This document shows positions 1-8,709 of a stretch of DNA of 35,894 nt, in pieces; positions within the stretch are counted from its first letter, which is position 1; every line of letters starts with the position of its first letter. The DNA lies in the NCBI RefSeq assembly GCF_001908205.1, contig NZ_LGHL01000174.1:1-35894 (forward strand), read 5' to 3'. The position numbers were made by a program, and so were the translations under genes. The notes under the pieces were generated by a model that worked only from the letters and a program-made list of their open reading frames with translations, was not told where the DNA came from and searched no databases. The DNA is from Bradyrhizobium sp. NAS80.1. GTDB lineage: Bacteria > Pseudomonadota > Alphaproteobacteria > Rhizobiales > Xanthobacteraceae.

Positions 1-1316
1 CCGACGACGACGGTCAGGAGGCCCTGGCCCCAGAGCCGCTTGGCAGCCGCCTTGGCGTCGTCCAGCGTCACCGCGTCGACGATGGCGTTGCGCTTCTCGA
101 TATAGTCGATCGGCAGCTTGTCCTGCTGATATTGCAGCAGCGCCTGCGCGAGCTTCGAGGAGGTGTCGAGCGCCAGCATCTGCGAGCCCTTGAGGTACGA
201 CTTGGCCTCGTCGAGCTCCTTCTGCGTCGGTCCCTCCTCGGCGATGCGGCGCACTTCCTTCTCGATGGCGTCGATGGTGTCACCGGCGCGGTCGGCGCGG
301 GTGCCGGTGTTGCCGATGAAGAGCGCCGAATGCTCCATCCACAGTAGCGATTCAAACACCGAATAGGCGAGGCCACGCTTCTCGCGCACCTCGTGATAGA
401 GCCGCGAGGACAATCCGCCGCCGCCGAGGATGTGGTTGACGACATAGGCTGCCATGAAGTTCGGGTCGTTGCGTCTCACGCCGGGGCCGCCGAAGGTGAT
501 CACGGTCTGCGGCACGTCGAGCGGCACGAAGGCGCGCTGCGGCGGCTTTGCGGCCTGGACGTCGGGGACCGGCACGAGATTGGCCTTGGCTGGCAGGGCG
601 CCGAAAGTGTGGTCGAGCAGCTTGCCGAGCGTGGCCGGATCGACATCGCCGACCACCGCGATCTTCAACGTGTCCTTGGCGAGCACGCGGCCGACATAGT
701 CCTTCATGTCGGCGACCGTGATGGTCGGCACGCTGTCCAACGTGCCGTTGCTCTGCCGGCCGTAGGGATGATCGCCGAACGCGACCTCAAGGAACTTACG
801 GCTCGCCAGCGAGCTCGGGTTGGTGGTCTCGCGGCGCAACCCCGAGATGACCTGCGAGCGGATACGTTCGACATCGGCGGTGTCGAAATGCGGTGAGGTC
901 AGAGCGCTCCGCAACAGGTCGAAGGCCTCGTCCTTGTTGTCGCGCAGCATACGCAGGCTGCCGCGGAAAGTATCGCGGGTGGCGCTGAAGGAGAGCTCGA
1001 TGGCGCGGCGGTCGAGCCGTTCATGAAACGTCTTCGAGTCGAGATCGCCGGAGCCCTCATCGAGGAGATCGCCGACCAGATTGGCGACGCCCGACTTGTC
1101 CTTGGGGTCCTGGGCCGAACCGCCGGCGAAGGAATATTCCATGGCAATCAGCGGCACGGTTGCGTCCTGAACGAACCAGGCCTCGATGCCGCCCGGCGAT
1201 ACCAGGTGCTGGATCTTTGCCGCGGCCTGCGACGACGAGACCGTAGCGAGCGCAAGCGCAGCGCCAGTGACGAAGGACAGCGCGAAGTGACGCGCGCGAA
1301 GGAAAGGATAGGTCAC
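1..1316 (-). CDS. M16 family peptidase, inactive-type partner subunit (3' end cut by window)
   Basis: Exported insulinase-family (M16B) protein, truncated at its C-terminus by the window edge. I translate from a GTG at 1316 that overlaps the TGA of the upstream protease gene (GTGA), so the two are translationally coupled. An N-terminal signal peptide of about 34 residues ends near SSQAAA. The M16 fold is recognisable, but where active members carry HxxEH this protein reads GVANLVGDLLDEG, so the zinc site is absent. The later family signature SSRLYHEVREKRGLAYSV, with the conserved R/Y pair that shapes the substrate cavity, is present. Known M16B systems often pair an active and an inactive subunit, which fits this gene order. 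The heterodimer and periplasmic location are inferences; no substrate is evident. Confidence 0.88.
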   Translation of the reverse strand, partial: MTYPFLRARHFALSFVTGAALALATVSSSQAAAKIQHLVSPGGIEAWFVQDATVPLIAMEYSFAGGSAQDPKDKSGVANLVGDLLDEGSGDLDSKTFHERLDRRAIELSFSATRDTFRGSLRMLRDNKDEAFDLLRSALTSPHFDTADVERIRSQVISGLRRETTNPSSLASRKFLEVAFGDHPYGRQSNGTLDSVPTITVADMKDYVGRVLAKDTLKIAVVGDVDPATLGKLLDHTFGALPAKANLVPVPDVQAAKPPQRAFVPLDVPQTVITFGGPGVRRNDPNFMAAYVVNHILGGGGLSSRLYHEVREKRGLAYSVFESLLWMEHSALFIGNTGTRADRAGDTIDAIEKEVRRIAEEGPTQKELDEAKSYLKGSQMLALDTSSKLAQALLQYQQDKLPIDYIEKRNAIVDAVTLDDAKAAAKRLWGQGLLTVVV

Positions 1317-2704
1317 GAACGCTTCTCCTCGCGCTTGGTGGTCGTAGTGTCCTTGATCAGATAGCCCGTCACCGAGCGCTTCTTCTCGAGCCATTTCTGC
1401 GCGGCGGCGCGAACCTGCTCGGCGGTGACCGCGCGGATGCGGTCGGGCCAGCTTCGGATGTCCTCGATCGAAAGGCCCGTGCTCAGCGCGCCGCCATACC
1501 AGCGCGCCAGCACAGCCTGGTTGTCCTGGGCGTAGATCGCTTCCGCAATGAGCTGGGTCTTGACCCGCTCGAGATCCTCGGCGCGGATCGGGTTCTGCGC
1601 GACGTCGGCGAGTACGCCATCGATCGCCTGCTCGACCTCGGTAAAGCTGACGCCCGGTTTCGGCGAGGCAGAGATCGCGAACTGGGTCGGATCGAGCGAG
1701 ATGCTCGAATAGCTGGCGCTGGCGGACACTGCGAGCGGCTTGTCGACGACGAGGGCGCGGTAGAGATAGGAATTGCTGCCGCTGCCCATCAGCTGTGCCA
1801 GCACGTCGAGAGCGGCGCTTTCGCCGGCCGCGGCCGTCGTCGCCGAGGGCACGAGATAATAGCGGCGCACGCCGGGCTGCTCGACGCGCGGGTCGGCCAG
1901 CGTGACGGTACGCGGTGCCGCTGGCTCCGGCTCCTGCGGACGGACGCGCCGCGCGGGGATCGCGGGCTGCGCAGGGATGGAGCCGAAATTGCGCTCGACC
2001 AGCGGGCGGACGTCGGCGGCTTCGACGTCGCCGGCGATGACGAGGATCGCGTTGTTCGGCGCGTAGAAGCGACGGTAGAAGGCGAGCGCATCCTCGCGAT
2101 CGAGCTTCTCGATCTCCTGGTGCCAGCCGATCACGGGCCGACCGTAGGGATGGTTGAGATAGAGCGCGGCCATGATCTGCTCGTTGAGCCGTGCGTCCGG
2201 ATTGTTGGCGACGCGCATATTGTACTCTTCGAGCACGACGTCGCGCTCGGGCAGCACGTTCTCGTCCTTGAGGATGAGGCCGGTCATGCGGTCGGCCTCG
2301 AACTCCATCATGGTCGGCAACTGCTCGCGCGGCACACGCTGGTAGTAGTTGGTGTAGTCGACCGAGGTCGAGGCGTTCTCGTTGCCGCCGACGCGGAGCA
2401 CCGTCTGCGAGAATTCGCCGACCGGATGCTTCTCGGTGCCCTTGAACATCAAATGTTCGAGGAAGTGCGCGAGGCCGGATTTGCCCGGCGTCTCGTCGGC
2501 CGAGCCGACCTTGTACCAGATCATCTCCGTAACCACTGGCGTGCGGTGATCCGGGATCACCACGACCTGAAGGCCGTTGCTGAGCGTGAAGCTGGCAGGC
2601 GGGGCTGAGGTCACCGTGGTCTGGGCGAGCGCCGCGCCGGCCGAGAGGACACTCGTCGAGAGCAGCGCGGCAAAAAGGCAGGCGGCCGATCGGTAAGAGG
2701 ACAT
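1313..2704 (-). CDS. M16 family zinc metalloprotease, active subunit
   Basis: Exported zinc protease of the insulinase/pitrilysin family, 463 aa from the chosen start. The inverted zinc motif HFLEH lies at about residues 80-84, with a downstream glutamate-rich segment (VVLEEYNMR) supplying the third ligand. A signal peptide covers about residues 1-28, ending in AGAALAQ. The start is the second of two adjacent ATGs (2704), because an AAGGA Shine-Dalgarno lies at proper spacing; upstream in-frame codons would put about 28 unrelated residues before the signal peptide. The next gene starts inside this stop codon (GTGA overlap) and encodes a paralogue lacking the zinc motif. Probably a periplasmic peptidase working as a pair; the substrate is unknown. 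Confidence 0.92.
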   Translation of the reverse strand: MSSYRSAACLFAALLSTSVLSAGAALAQTTVTSAPPASFTLSNGLQVVVIPDHRTPVVTEMIWYKVGSADETPGKSGLAHFLEHLMFKGTEKHPVGEFSQTVLRVGGNENASTSVDYTNYYQRVPREQLPTMMEFEADRMTGLILKDENVLPERDVVLEEYNMRVANNPDARLNEQIMAALYLNHPYGRPVIGWHQEIEKLDREDALAFYRRFYAPNNAILVIAGDVEAADVRPLVERNFGSIPAQPAIPARRVRPQEPEPAAPRTVTLADPRVEQPGVRRYYLVPSATTAAAGESAALDVLAQLMGSGSNSYLYRALVVDKPLAVSASASYSSISLDPTQFAISASPKPGVSFTEVEQAIDGVLADVAQNPIRAEDLERVKTQLIAEAIYAQDNQAVLARWYGGALSTGLSIEDIRSWPDRIRAVTAEQVRAAAQKWLEKKRSVTGYLIKDTTTTKREEKRS

Positions 2705-2722
2705 CATGATCCTTAATGAAAG

Positions 2723-2747
2723 GCCGAGCCCGGATGTCCGGCTCGGC
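2723..2747 (-). terminator. Candidate terminator/hairpin between the BamF-like gene and the M16 pair
   Basis: A GCCGAGCC(C)GG / CCGGCTCGGC stem with an ATGT loop and one bulged base. On the minus strand it is followed by CTTTCATT, only a weak U-tract. It lies just before the protease ribosome-binding site, so it may be an attenuator or an RNA processing site rather than a full stop. Confidence 0.35.
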
Positions 2748-2909
2748 GGCACGGCATCGTACACCGTGCGGCTGAGGCTTCGCGTCACGAAGCAGAGAAC
2801 TCAACTCGTAGGCAAGTTACTGATAAGCAATCTACAGACCGCGTCTGGCGTGCACGAGCGGCCGGCGTCAGGTTCGCGCCTTTCAGGATGTCGCGGTGGG
2901 ACAGGAACG

Positions 2910-3638
2910 CTATTGTTCCTTGTCCTTGCCCGACATGATGTCGAAATAGGTCTTCTTCGTCGTGTCCTGCCCGGCGCCGTAGGCGTAGTTGGGCGACGGC
3001 GTCTGGTATCCGGGCGGCGGCTCGACCAGCGACTGGCGCGGGGGCTCGGTCGTGAATTGCTTGGACTCGGAGCTTTTGTCGCCCTTCAGCATGCCCCACA
3101 GACCGCCGGTGAAACCGAGTTGGGAGGGGCTGAGCGACGGGTTGGCGTTGGTGCCCGGCTGAATAGGATCATTGGACGTGCGTTCGGGTGCTGCCGTCCT
3201 GCCGGCGTTCATCTCGGCGGGTGTCAACGGCTGGGCGGCCTGCCAGTTCTCTGTCGCTTTTTTGGCCTTCTTTCGTGCGGCGATGGCTTCCTTGCGGCGC
3301 TTCTCCTCGGGGTCCTTGGGCCAGTTCGGAGCGGCCTGGGCCTGGGTCGCGGGAGGCGGAAGGTCCAGCTTTGGTGGCACGACCAGCGGGGAGCGCTCGC
3401 GGTATTCGATGCCGGGCTTCTCCATGCCCTTGGCGCCGATGCCGGACATCAGGTTGTCGATGAGCTTCTCTTCGAAGGTCATGTCATCATCGTCGCCATC
3501 ACCATCGTCGCCGGCGCGGGCGGCGCCTGTCGACATGACGAGACCGATGCCGAGCGCGACAGCGGACAATTTCAACGCCCGCCAAAACCCCAACCGGGGA
3601 TCTCGAACCATCGAACCGCTGGTCTCGGAGCTGCGCAT
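2910..3638 (-). CDS. Exported DUF3035/BamF-like protein of the lspA neighbourhood
   Basis: Predicted exported protein of 242 aa. I start at the ATG at 3638 (AGG about 10 nt upstream); the ATG at 3611 is an alternative. A signal peptide ends near STGAARA. Then come an Asp-rich stretch (DDGDGDDDD), a segment containing SPLVVPPKLDLPPP, a Lys/Arg-rich helical region (EEKRRKEAIAARKKAKK) and a Pro/Gln-rich C-terminal tail ending in SGKDKEQ. The PLVVPP..LDLPPP segment resembles the conserved part of DUF3035 proteins, which include Caulobacter BamF, a BAM-complex component. The place after lspA and before an M16 pair is in line with that. There is no clear lipobox cysteine, so lipid anchoring is not supported. 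The family call is tentative; that the gene is real and exported is firmer. Confidence 0.75.
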   Translation of the reverse strand: MRSSETSGSMVRDPRLGFWRALKLSAVALGIGLVMSTGAARAGDDGDGDDDDMTFEEKLIDNLMSGIGAKGMEKPGIEYRERSPLVVPPKLDLPPPATQAQAAPNWPKDPEEKRRKEAIAARKKAKKATENWQAAQPLTPAEMNAGRTAAPERTSNDPIQPGTNANPSLSPSQLGFTGGLWGMLKGDKSSESKQFTTEPPRQSLVEPPPGYQTPSPNYAYGAGQDTTKKTYFDIMSGKDKEQ

Positions 3639-3732
3639 CACTGTACCTGTTCCATATTGTGGCAGATTGCCGCGCGAACGCTGCCGACCCCTGCAAAAAC
3701 AGGGTTCCACGGCCGGATCGTATCGGCCGGGA

Positions 3733-4227
3733 TCAGGGCGCTTTTGCGGCGGGTACCCCCAGGAAGGAATCATACAATAGGGCCGCCACCCCAGCAACGA
3801 TGGCCACGTCGGCGAGGTTAAACACGTACCAATTGAAGGTATTTCCGCCGATCTCGATGTGGAACAGGGCGAAATCGACCACCGCGCCGTAGGCCATGCG
3901 GTCGATGCCATTGCCGATGGCGCCCCCGATGATCAGGCCGAGCGCGACGGTCGCAAGGCGGGTGTGCGAGCGGGCCATCCAGATCGCCAGTGCGATCACC
4001 GCAACGGCCTTGACCGCCATCAGCGCAATCTGCGCCGCCTGGCTGTCGTTCTGCAGCCAGCCGAAGCTGATGCCGATGTTCCAGGCCAGCACCAGGTCGA
4101 AGAAAGGCGTCACCCTCACAACGCCCTGATGGGCGAGGTCGAACACGTTCAGCAGCCAGAGCTTTGAGGCCTGGTCGAGAATGACTGTGACGATGGCGGA
4201 GAGGATGCCGGCGCGGAGAGGGGTCAT
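3733..4227 (-). CDS. lspA: Lipoprotein signal peptidase (signal peptidase II)
   Basis: Inner-membrane aspartyl protease that cleaves the signal peptide of prolipoproteins after Cys lipidation. Length 164 aa, standard for the family, with four hydrophobic segments. Signature blocks are visible: DQASK (residues 18-22), WNIGISFG (49-56), GGAIGNGIDR (101-110), VVDF with catalytic Asp118, and FNLAD with catalytic Asp140. It lies 81 bp after ileS, the classic ileS-lspA arrangement, and 94 bp before the BamF-like gene. An inverted repeat sits in the ileS-lspA gap, so some internal termination or processing is possible. Confidence 0.96.
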   Translation of the reverse strand: MTPLRAGILSAIVTVILDQASKLWLLNVFDLAHQGVVRVTPFFDLVLAWNIGISFGWLQNDSQAAQIALMAVKAVAVIALAIWMARSHTRLATVALGLIIGGAIGNGIDRMAYGAVVDFALFHIEIGGNTFNWYVFNLADVAIVAGVAALLYDSFLGVPAAKAP

Positions 4228-4252
4228 GGTGCAATGATCGCCACAAAGACTG

Positions 4253-4301
4253 CCGTCGTCCCGGCATCCGTGCGCAATTGCGCACCGGGCCGGGACGACG
4301 G
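4253..4301. repeat. Palindromic intergenic repeat (GTCGTCCCGG type, short copy)
   Basis: Arms CCGTCGTCCCGGC (4253-4265) and GCCGGGACGACGG (4289-4301) are perfectly complementary, and the centre holds a second perfect palindrome, TGCGCAATTGCGCA. The same arm sequence recurs at 31485-31631 and 33020-33153, so this is one of a dispersed family. It occupies almost the whole gap between ileS and lspA. Confidence 0.8.
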
Positions 4302-4308
4302 TTGAACC

Positions 4309-7308
4309 TTACACTCCCACCCCCAGCGCCTTCCATTCGCGCAACGCCTTGGCGTCGCGCGGGGTGACGTCGGGGTATTCAGGATCCTCGCCGACCGTCG
4401 GCGAGATCTTCCAGGAGCGGGCGCATTTGGTGCCGACCGCCTTCTCGACCACCACGGCGACGCCGGGCACGGCATCGAGCCGGAACGCGGCCGCCGGCGC
4501 CTCGCCCTCACGCACCTCGTAGTTCGAGGTGATGCAGACTTCGGCGAGGTCGACGTCGAACAGCGTCGCCAGCATGCTGCGGTCGCCGACATAGATGACC
4601 GGCGAGGCCTCGAGCGACGAGCCGATGTTCTTGGCAGCGCGCTCGAGCTCCAGCGCGCCGGTGACGACGCGGCGAACGTTGCGGATCGCCTCCCACTTCG
4701 CGGCGAGCTTGTCGTCGCGCAAGCTCTCGAGATCCGCCGGGAACAGCGTCAGATGCACTGAGGGCTCGGCGTCGGGCCGGTACATGCGCCAGGCTTCCTC
4801 CGCGGTGAAGCTGAGGATCGGCGCCAGCCATTTCAGGATCGAGGCGCACAACAGGTCGATCGTAGTCAGCGCGGCCTTGCGCGTCAGCGACGACGGCGGA
4901 TCGCAATAGAGCGTGTCCTTGCGGATGTCGAAGTAGAACGCCGAGAGCTCGCTGTTCAGGAAAGCGGACAGGATTGCGACCACTGTCTTGAAGTCGAACT
5001 CCTGGTAGGCCTTGTCGATCGCGGCGGCGCGCACCGCGAGCTCGTGCAGCATCAGCCGCTCGAGCTCCGGCATGTCGGCGGGCGCGACCGCATCGGCCGG
5101 CTTGTAGTGATGCAGCGTGCCGAGCATCCAGCGCACGGTGTTGCGCAGCTTGCGATAGGTCTCGACCGTGTTCTTCAGGATCTCCGGGCCGATGCGCTGG
5201 TCATCGGTATAGTCGCAGGACGCGACCCAGAGTCTTAAAATGTCGGCGCCGGACTCCTTGATGACGGCCTGCGGCTCGATGGTGTTGCCGAGCGACTTCG
5301 ACATCTTGCGGCCGTCCTCGGCCTGGGTGAAGCCATGGGTCAGCACGATGTCGTAGGGCGCACGGCCCCGCGTGCCGCAGCTCTCCAGCAGCGAGGAATG
5401 GAACCAGCCGCGATGCTGGTCCGAGCCTTCAAGGTACATCACGGTGTCGGTGCCACCGTCGACCTTTCGCTTGATGCCGGCGAGACCCGGGAAGTGCACG
5501 GGGTCTTCGAGCACGAAGGCGTGGGTCGAGCCGGAATCGAACCAGACGTCGAGAATGTCGTCGATCTTCTGCCAGTCCTCATTGGCACGCGGGCCGAGGA
5601 AGCGCTCGCGCGCGCCCTGCGCGTACCAGGCGTCGGCGCCTTCCTTCTCGAAAGCTTCGCCGATGCGCGTGTTAACGGCTTCGTCCTGGAGGATCTCGGC
5701 GGAGCCGTCGCCCTTCTCGCGAACGAACACGGCGATCGGCACACCCCAGGCGCGCTGGCGCGAGATCACCCAGTCGGGGCGCGCCTCGATCATGCCGTTG
5801 ATGCGGTTCTCGCCGGACGGCGGCACCCATTGCGTCACCGAGATTGCGCGCAGTGCGCGGGCACGCAGCGTGTCGCCGGACTTGGTCTTACCGCCGTCCG
5901 CAATGTCCTTGTCCATGGCGATGAACCATTGCGGCGTGTTGCGGAAGATCACCGGCTTCTTGGAGCGCCAGGAGTGCGGATACTGATGCTTGAGCCGGCC
6001 GCGCGCGAGCAGCATGCCTTTCTCAACGAGCGCCTTGATCACGGCCTCGTTGGCGTCGCCCTTCTCGCCCTTGTCGTTGATGACGCGTTTTCCGGCAAAG
6101 CCCGGAGCATGGTCGGTATAGGCGCCGTTCTCGTCGACAGTGTAGGGGATCGCGGTCGGGATGCCGCGCCCGTCGAGCTCGCGGGTGTTTGCCGTCCAGA
6201 CGTCGAAGTCTTCGCGGCCGTGGCTTGGCGCGGTGTGCACGAAGCCGGTGCCGGTATCGTCGGTGACGTGGTCTCCGGAGAGCAGCGGCACGGTGAAGTT
6301 ATAGCCGCCGCCGAGCCCCTTGAGCGGATGGGCGCATTCAATCGCGTCCATGGTGTCGCCGGGGATGTCGCGCACCTTCTCATAGGCGGTGACGCGCGCC
6401 TGCTTGAAGACTTCTGCAGCGAGCGCGTCCGCCAGGATCAGGTGATCGCCGGTCTTGGCCCAGTTGTCGGCAGGCGCGTCCGTGACCTTGTAGAGGCCGT
6501 AGGCGATCTTCGGCGAGAACGAGATGGCGCGGTTGCCCGGCAGCGTCCAGGGCGTGGTGGTCCAGATCACGACGCTTGCGGAGGCGAGCACGCCATGCGC
6601 GGGCGAGGTGACCGGGAATTTCACCCAGACCATGTCGGACGTGTAGTCCTCGTACTCGACCTCGGCTTCGGCGAGCGCGGTCTTCTCCACCACGCTCCAC
6701 ATCACCGGCTTGGAGCCGCGATAGAGCGTGCCGTTGGCGGCGAACTTCATCAATTCGCGGGCGATCTGGGCTTCGGCCGGATAGCTCATGGTGGCGTATG
6801 GATGATCCCAGTCGCCGATCACGCCGAGACGCTTGAACTCCTCGCGCTGCACGCCGAGCCAGTGCGTCGCATAGGCGCGGCATTCCCGGCGGAAATCGAT
6901 CATGGCGGCGCTGTCGCGGAAGTCGGGCTTCTGCTTGCCCTTCTTGCGATAGTGCTCCTCCTCGACCTTCCACTCGATCGGCAGACCGTGGCAGTCCCAG
7001 CCCGGCACGTAGTTGGAATCGAAGCCGAGCATCTGCTGGCTCTTGGTGACGAGATCCTTGAGGATCTTGTTCAGCGACGTGCCGATATGGATGTTGCCGT
7101 TGGCATAGGGCGGGCCGTCATGCAGCACGAACTTGGCGCGGCCTTTCGCACTCTGGCGCAGCTTCTCGTAGAGGCCGATCTCGTACCAGCGCTTGAGGAT
7201 CTCCGGCTCGCGCTGCGGCAGGCCGGCGCGCATCGGGAATTCCGTCTGCGGCAGGAACAGGGTTTTCGAATAGTCTTTGGCGTCGGACTTTTGCGGCTTT
7301 TCGGACAT
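4309..7308 (-). CDS. ileS: Isoleucyl-tRNA synthetase
   Basis: Cytoplasmic class I aminoacyl-tRNA synthetase charging tRNA-Ile, 999 aa. The nucleotide-binding signature PYANGNIHIGTSLNK lies at about residues 67-81 (HIGT in place of HIGH) and KMSKS at 668-672. Between them lies the CP1 editing domain, including TTTPWTLPGN. The C-terminus retains KCARSW but replaces the second Cys of the usual zinc-finger pair with Ser and lacks the distal Cys pair, ending LREWKALGVGV; the C-terminal zinc site of E. coli IleRS is therefore probably absent. It is followed by lspA on the same strand. The start MSEKPQKSD leads directly into conserved sequence. Confidence 0.97.
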   Translation of the reverse strand: MSEKPQKSDAKDYSKTLFLPQTEFPMRAGLPQREPEILKRWYEIGLYEKLRQSAKGRAKFVLHDGPPYANGNIHIGTSLNKILKDLVTKSQQMLGFDSNYVPGWDCHGLPIEWKVEEEHYRKKGKQKPDFRDSAAMIDFRRECRAYATHWLGVQREEFKRLGVIGDWDHPYATMSYPAEAQIARELMKFAANGTLYRGSKPVMWSVVEKTALAEAEVEYEDYTSDMVWVKFPVTSPAHGVLASASVVIWTTTPWTLPGNRAISFSPKIAYGLYKVTDAPADNWAKTGDHLILADALAAEVFKQARVTAYEKVRDIPGDTMDAIECAHPLKGLGGGYNFTVPLLSGDHVTDDTGTGFVHTAPSHGREDFDVWTANTRELDGRGIPTAIPYTVDENGAYTDHAPGFAGKRVINDKGEKGDANEAVIKALVEKGMLLARGRLKHQYPHSWRSKKPVIFRNTPQWFIAMDKDIADGGKTKSGDTLRARALRAISVTQWVPPSGENRINGMIEARPDWVISRQRAWGVPIAVFVREKGDGSAEILQDEAVNTRIGEAFEKEGADAWYAQGARERFLGPRANEDWQKIDDILDVWFDSGSTHAFVLEDPVHFPGLAGIKRKVDGGTDTVMYLEGSDQHRGWFHSSLLESCGTRGRAPYDIVLTHGFTQAEDGRKMSKSLGNTIEPQAVIKESGADILRLWVASCDYTDDQRIGPEILKNTVETYRKLRNTVRWMLGTLHHYKPADAVAPADMPELERLMLHELAVRAAAIDKAYQEFDFKTVVAILSAFLNSELSAFYFDIRKDTLYCDPPSSLTRKAALTTIDLLCASILKWLAPILSFTAEEAWRMYRPDAEPSVHLTLFPADLESLRDDKLAAKWEAIRNVRRVVTGALELERAAKNIGSSLEASPVIYVGDRSMLATLFDVDLAEVCITSNYEVREGEAPAAAFRLDAVPGVAVVVEKAVGTKCARSWKISPTVGEDPEYPDVTPRDAKALREWKALGVGV

Positions 7309-7370
7309 GAGGCTGACTGGCTCGGAAGGGCGCGGAAACGGATGGCGACTGGAATCGCGGGGTGAAACGA

Positions 7371-7417
7371 CAAAATCCCGGTCTTGCGCCGAGCCGAAGG
7401 CTCAGGCGGAAGCCGGG
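7371..7417 (-). terminator. Candidate terminator after ribF
   Basis: Nested hairpin on the minus strand. The inner stem CGCC(T)GAGCC / GGCTCGGCG has a TTC loop; an outer CCCGG/CCGGG pair is followed by ATTTTG. It lies about 95 bp past the ribF stop and before ileS. The U-tract is short, so efficiency is uncertain. Confidence 0.4.
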
Positions 7418-7510
7418 CCGCTAATCCCTATGATGCGCCGCGCAAACATGGGCTCTCCATAGCAGGGGGGGCGGGGGAAGCGCAAAGGTCCGTCAGGCCG
7501 GTTTCCGGCC

Positions 7511-8482
7511 TCAATCGACGACGCCAAGCCTCGGAAATGCGTCGGGGGCGGCGGCCAGCATGGCGCGGGCCCGGGCGGAATCGTCGTCCATCTGGCGGAT
7601 CAGGGCCTCCAGGCTGTCGAACTTCAGCTCCTCGCGGATGAAACCGACGAAGGCGCAGTCGAGCGCCTGCCCGTAGAGGTCGCCCTTGAAGTCGAACAGG
7701 AAGATTTCCAGAAGCGGCGCGCCATTATCAAAGGTCGGGCGGCGGCCGAAGCTTGCAACCCCGTCCAGCCGCTCGGTGCCGCGGCCGACCCGCACGGCGT
7801 AGATGCCGTGCTTCAGGCCGCAATTGCCGTCCAGACGGATGTTGGCAGTGGGGTAGCCGAGATCGCGGCCGCGCTTCTCGCCATGGATGACCTCCCCGGT
7901 GATGAACCAGGGGGCGCCCAGCATGGTGGTAGCCTCGTCGAGGAGGCCTTCGGCCAGTGCGATCCGAATCGCGCTGGAGGAGACCGGCCGCTCGTCGATA
8001 TCGACGTGCGGCTGCACGTCGACCTCGATACCGAGCCGGGGGGCTTCGTTGACGAGGAGGCTCGGCGAGCCGACGCGCCCCTTGCCGAAATGAAAATCGT
8101 AGCCGACCGCGATTCCGCTGACGCCGAGGCGCCCGATCAGGTCATGGTGAATGAAATCTTGCGCGCTGGTTCCGGCGCGCGCCTTGTCGAAGGTCATCAC
8201 CACGGCGCCGTCAAGCCCGGTGCCGGCCAGGAGCCGCAGCTTTGCGCGCTCGTCCGTCAGGCGGAATTGCGGAGTGTTGGGGCTGAAAAACCGGCGCGGA
8301 TGCGGCTCGAAGGTCAACGCCAGCGCAGGGCGGCCATGCGCCCGGCCCATTTCCATGGCCGCCGCGATCACCGCCTGATGGCCAAGATGAACGCCGTCGA
8401 AATTGCCCATGGCGACAACAGCGCCCTTTAAAATCGCGGAATCCGGCGTGGTGTCGCGGATAACTGTAAAATGCGAAGCCAT
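7511..8482 (-). CDS. ribF: Bifunctional riboflavin kinase / FAD synthetase
   Basis: Cytoplasmic enzyme converting riboflavin to FMN and then FAD, 323 aa from the ATG at 8482. The N-terminal FMN-adenylyltransferase domain has the nucleotidyltransferase signature GNFDGVHLGHQAVI (about residues 27-40). The C-terminal riboflavin kinase domain shows EKRGRDLGYPTANI, the flavokinase signature. An in-frame TTG upstream would add 22 poorly conserved residues; the internal ATG starting MASHFTVIRD matches family length better, though its Shine-Dalgarno is weak. It is transcribed away from the divergent cheY-like gene. It is functionally linked to riboswitch-controlled ribH2 near the other end of the window. 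Confidence 0.95.
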   Translation of the reverse strand: MASHFTVIRDTTPDSAILKGAVVAMGNFDGVHLGHQAVIAAAMEMGRAHGRPALALTFEPHPRRFFSPNTPQFRLTDERAKLRLLAGTGLDGAVVMTFDKARAGTSAQDFIHHDLIGRLGVSGIAVGYDFHFGKGRVGSPSLLVNEAPRLGIEVDVQPHVDIDERPVSSSAIRIALAEGLLDEATTMLGAPWFITGEVIHGEKRGRDLGYPTANIRLDGNCGLKHGIYAVRVGRGTERLDGVASFGRRPTFDNGAPLLEIFLFDFKGDLYGQALDCAFVGFIREELKFDSLEALIRQMDDDSARARAMLAAAPDAFPRLGVVD

Positions 8483-8709
8483 CGGGAAAATTCTCGCGCC
8501 GGGCAGGACGGGGGCGGGACCGTGGCTTGACCGGACGGATGAAGTCAAGCGGCGGGTGCGACCGCATTGAACATGATTTCAATCCTTGAGGGGCTTCCGC
8601 AGTTAACGCGCTGTTTAAAGCCTTGGTGCTAGTCCTTGAAACGTGGAACTGCGGGGCTGCCCGGCGGGTCCGATTGTAACATTCCTGGGTTTGCGTTGGG
8701 GGAGTCGAG

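Noticed and set aside
2706..3821. 371-codon plus-strand frame opposite the BamF-like gene
   Set aside because: Composition is typical of a shadow frame; the minus strand has a signal peptide and a plausible protein.
5335..7365. Long plus-strand open frame (about 676 codons) opposite ileS
   Set aside because: It mirrors the GC-rich third-position pattern of ileS, has Arg/His/Gly/Val-rich composition with no domain, and the minus-strand frame is a complete IleRS.
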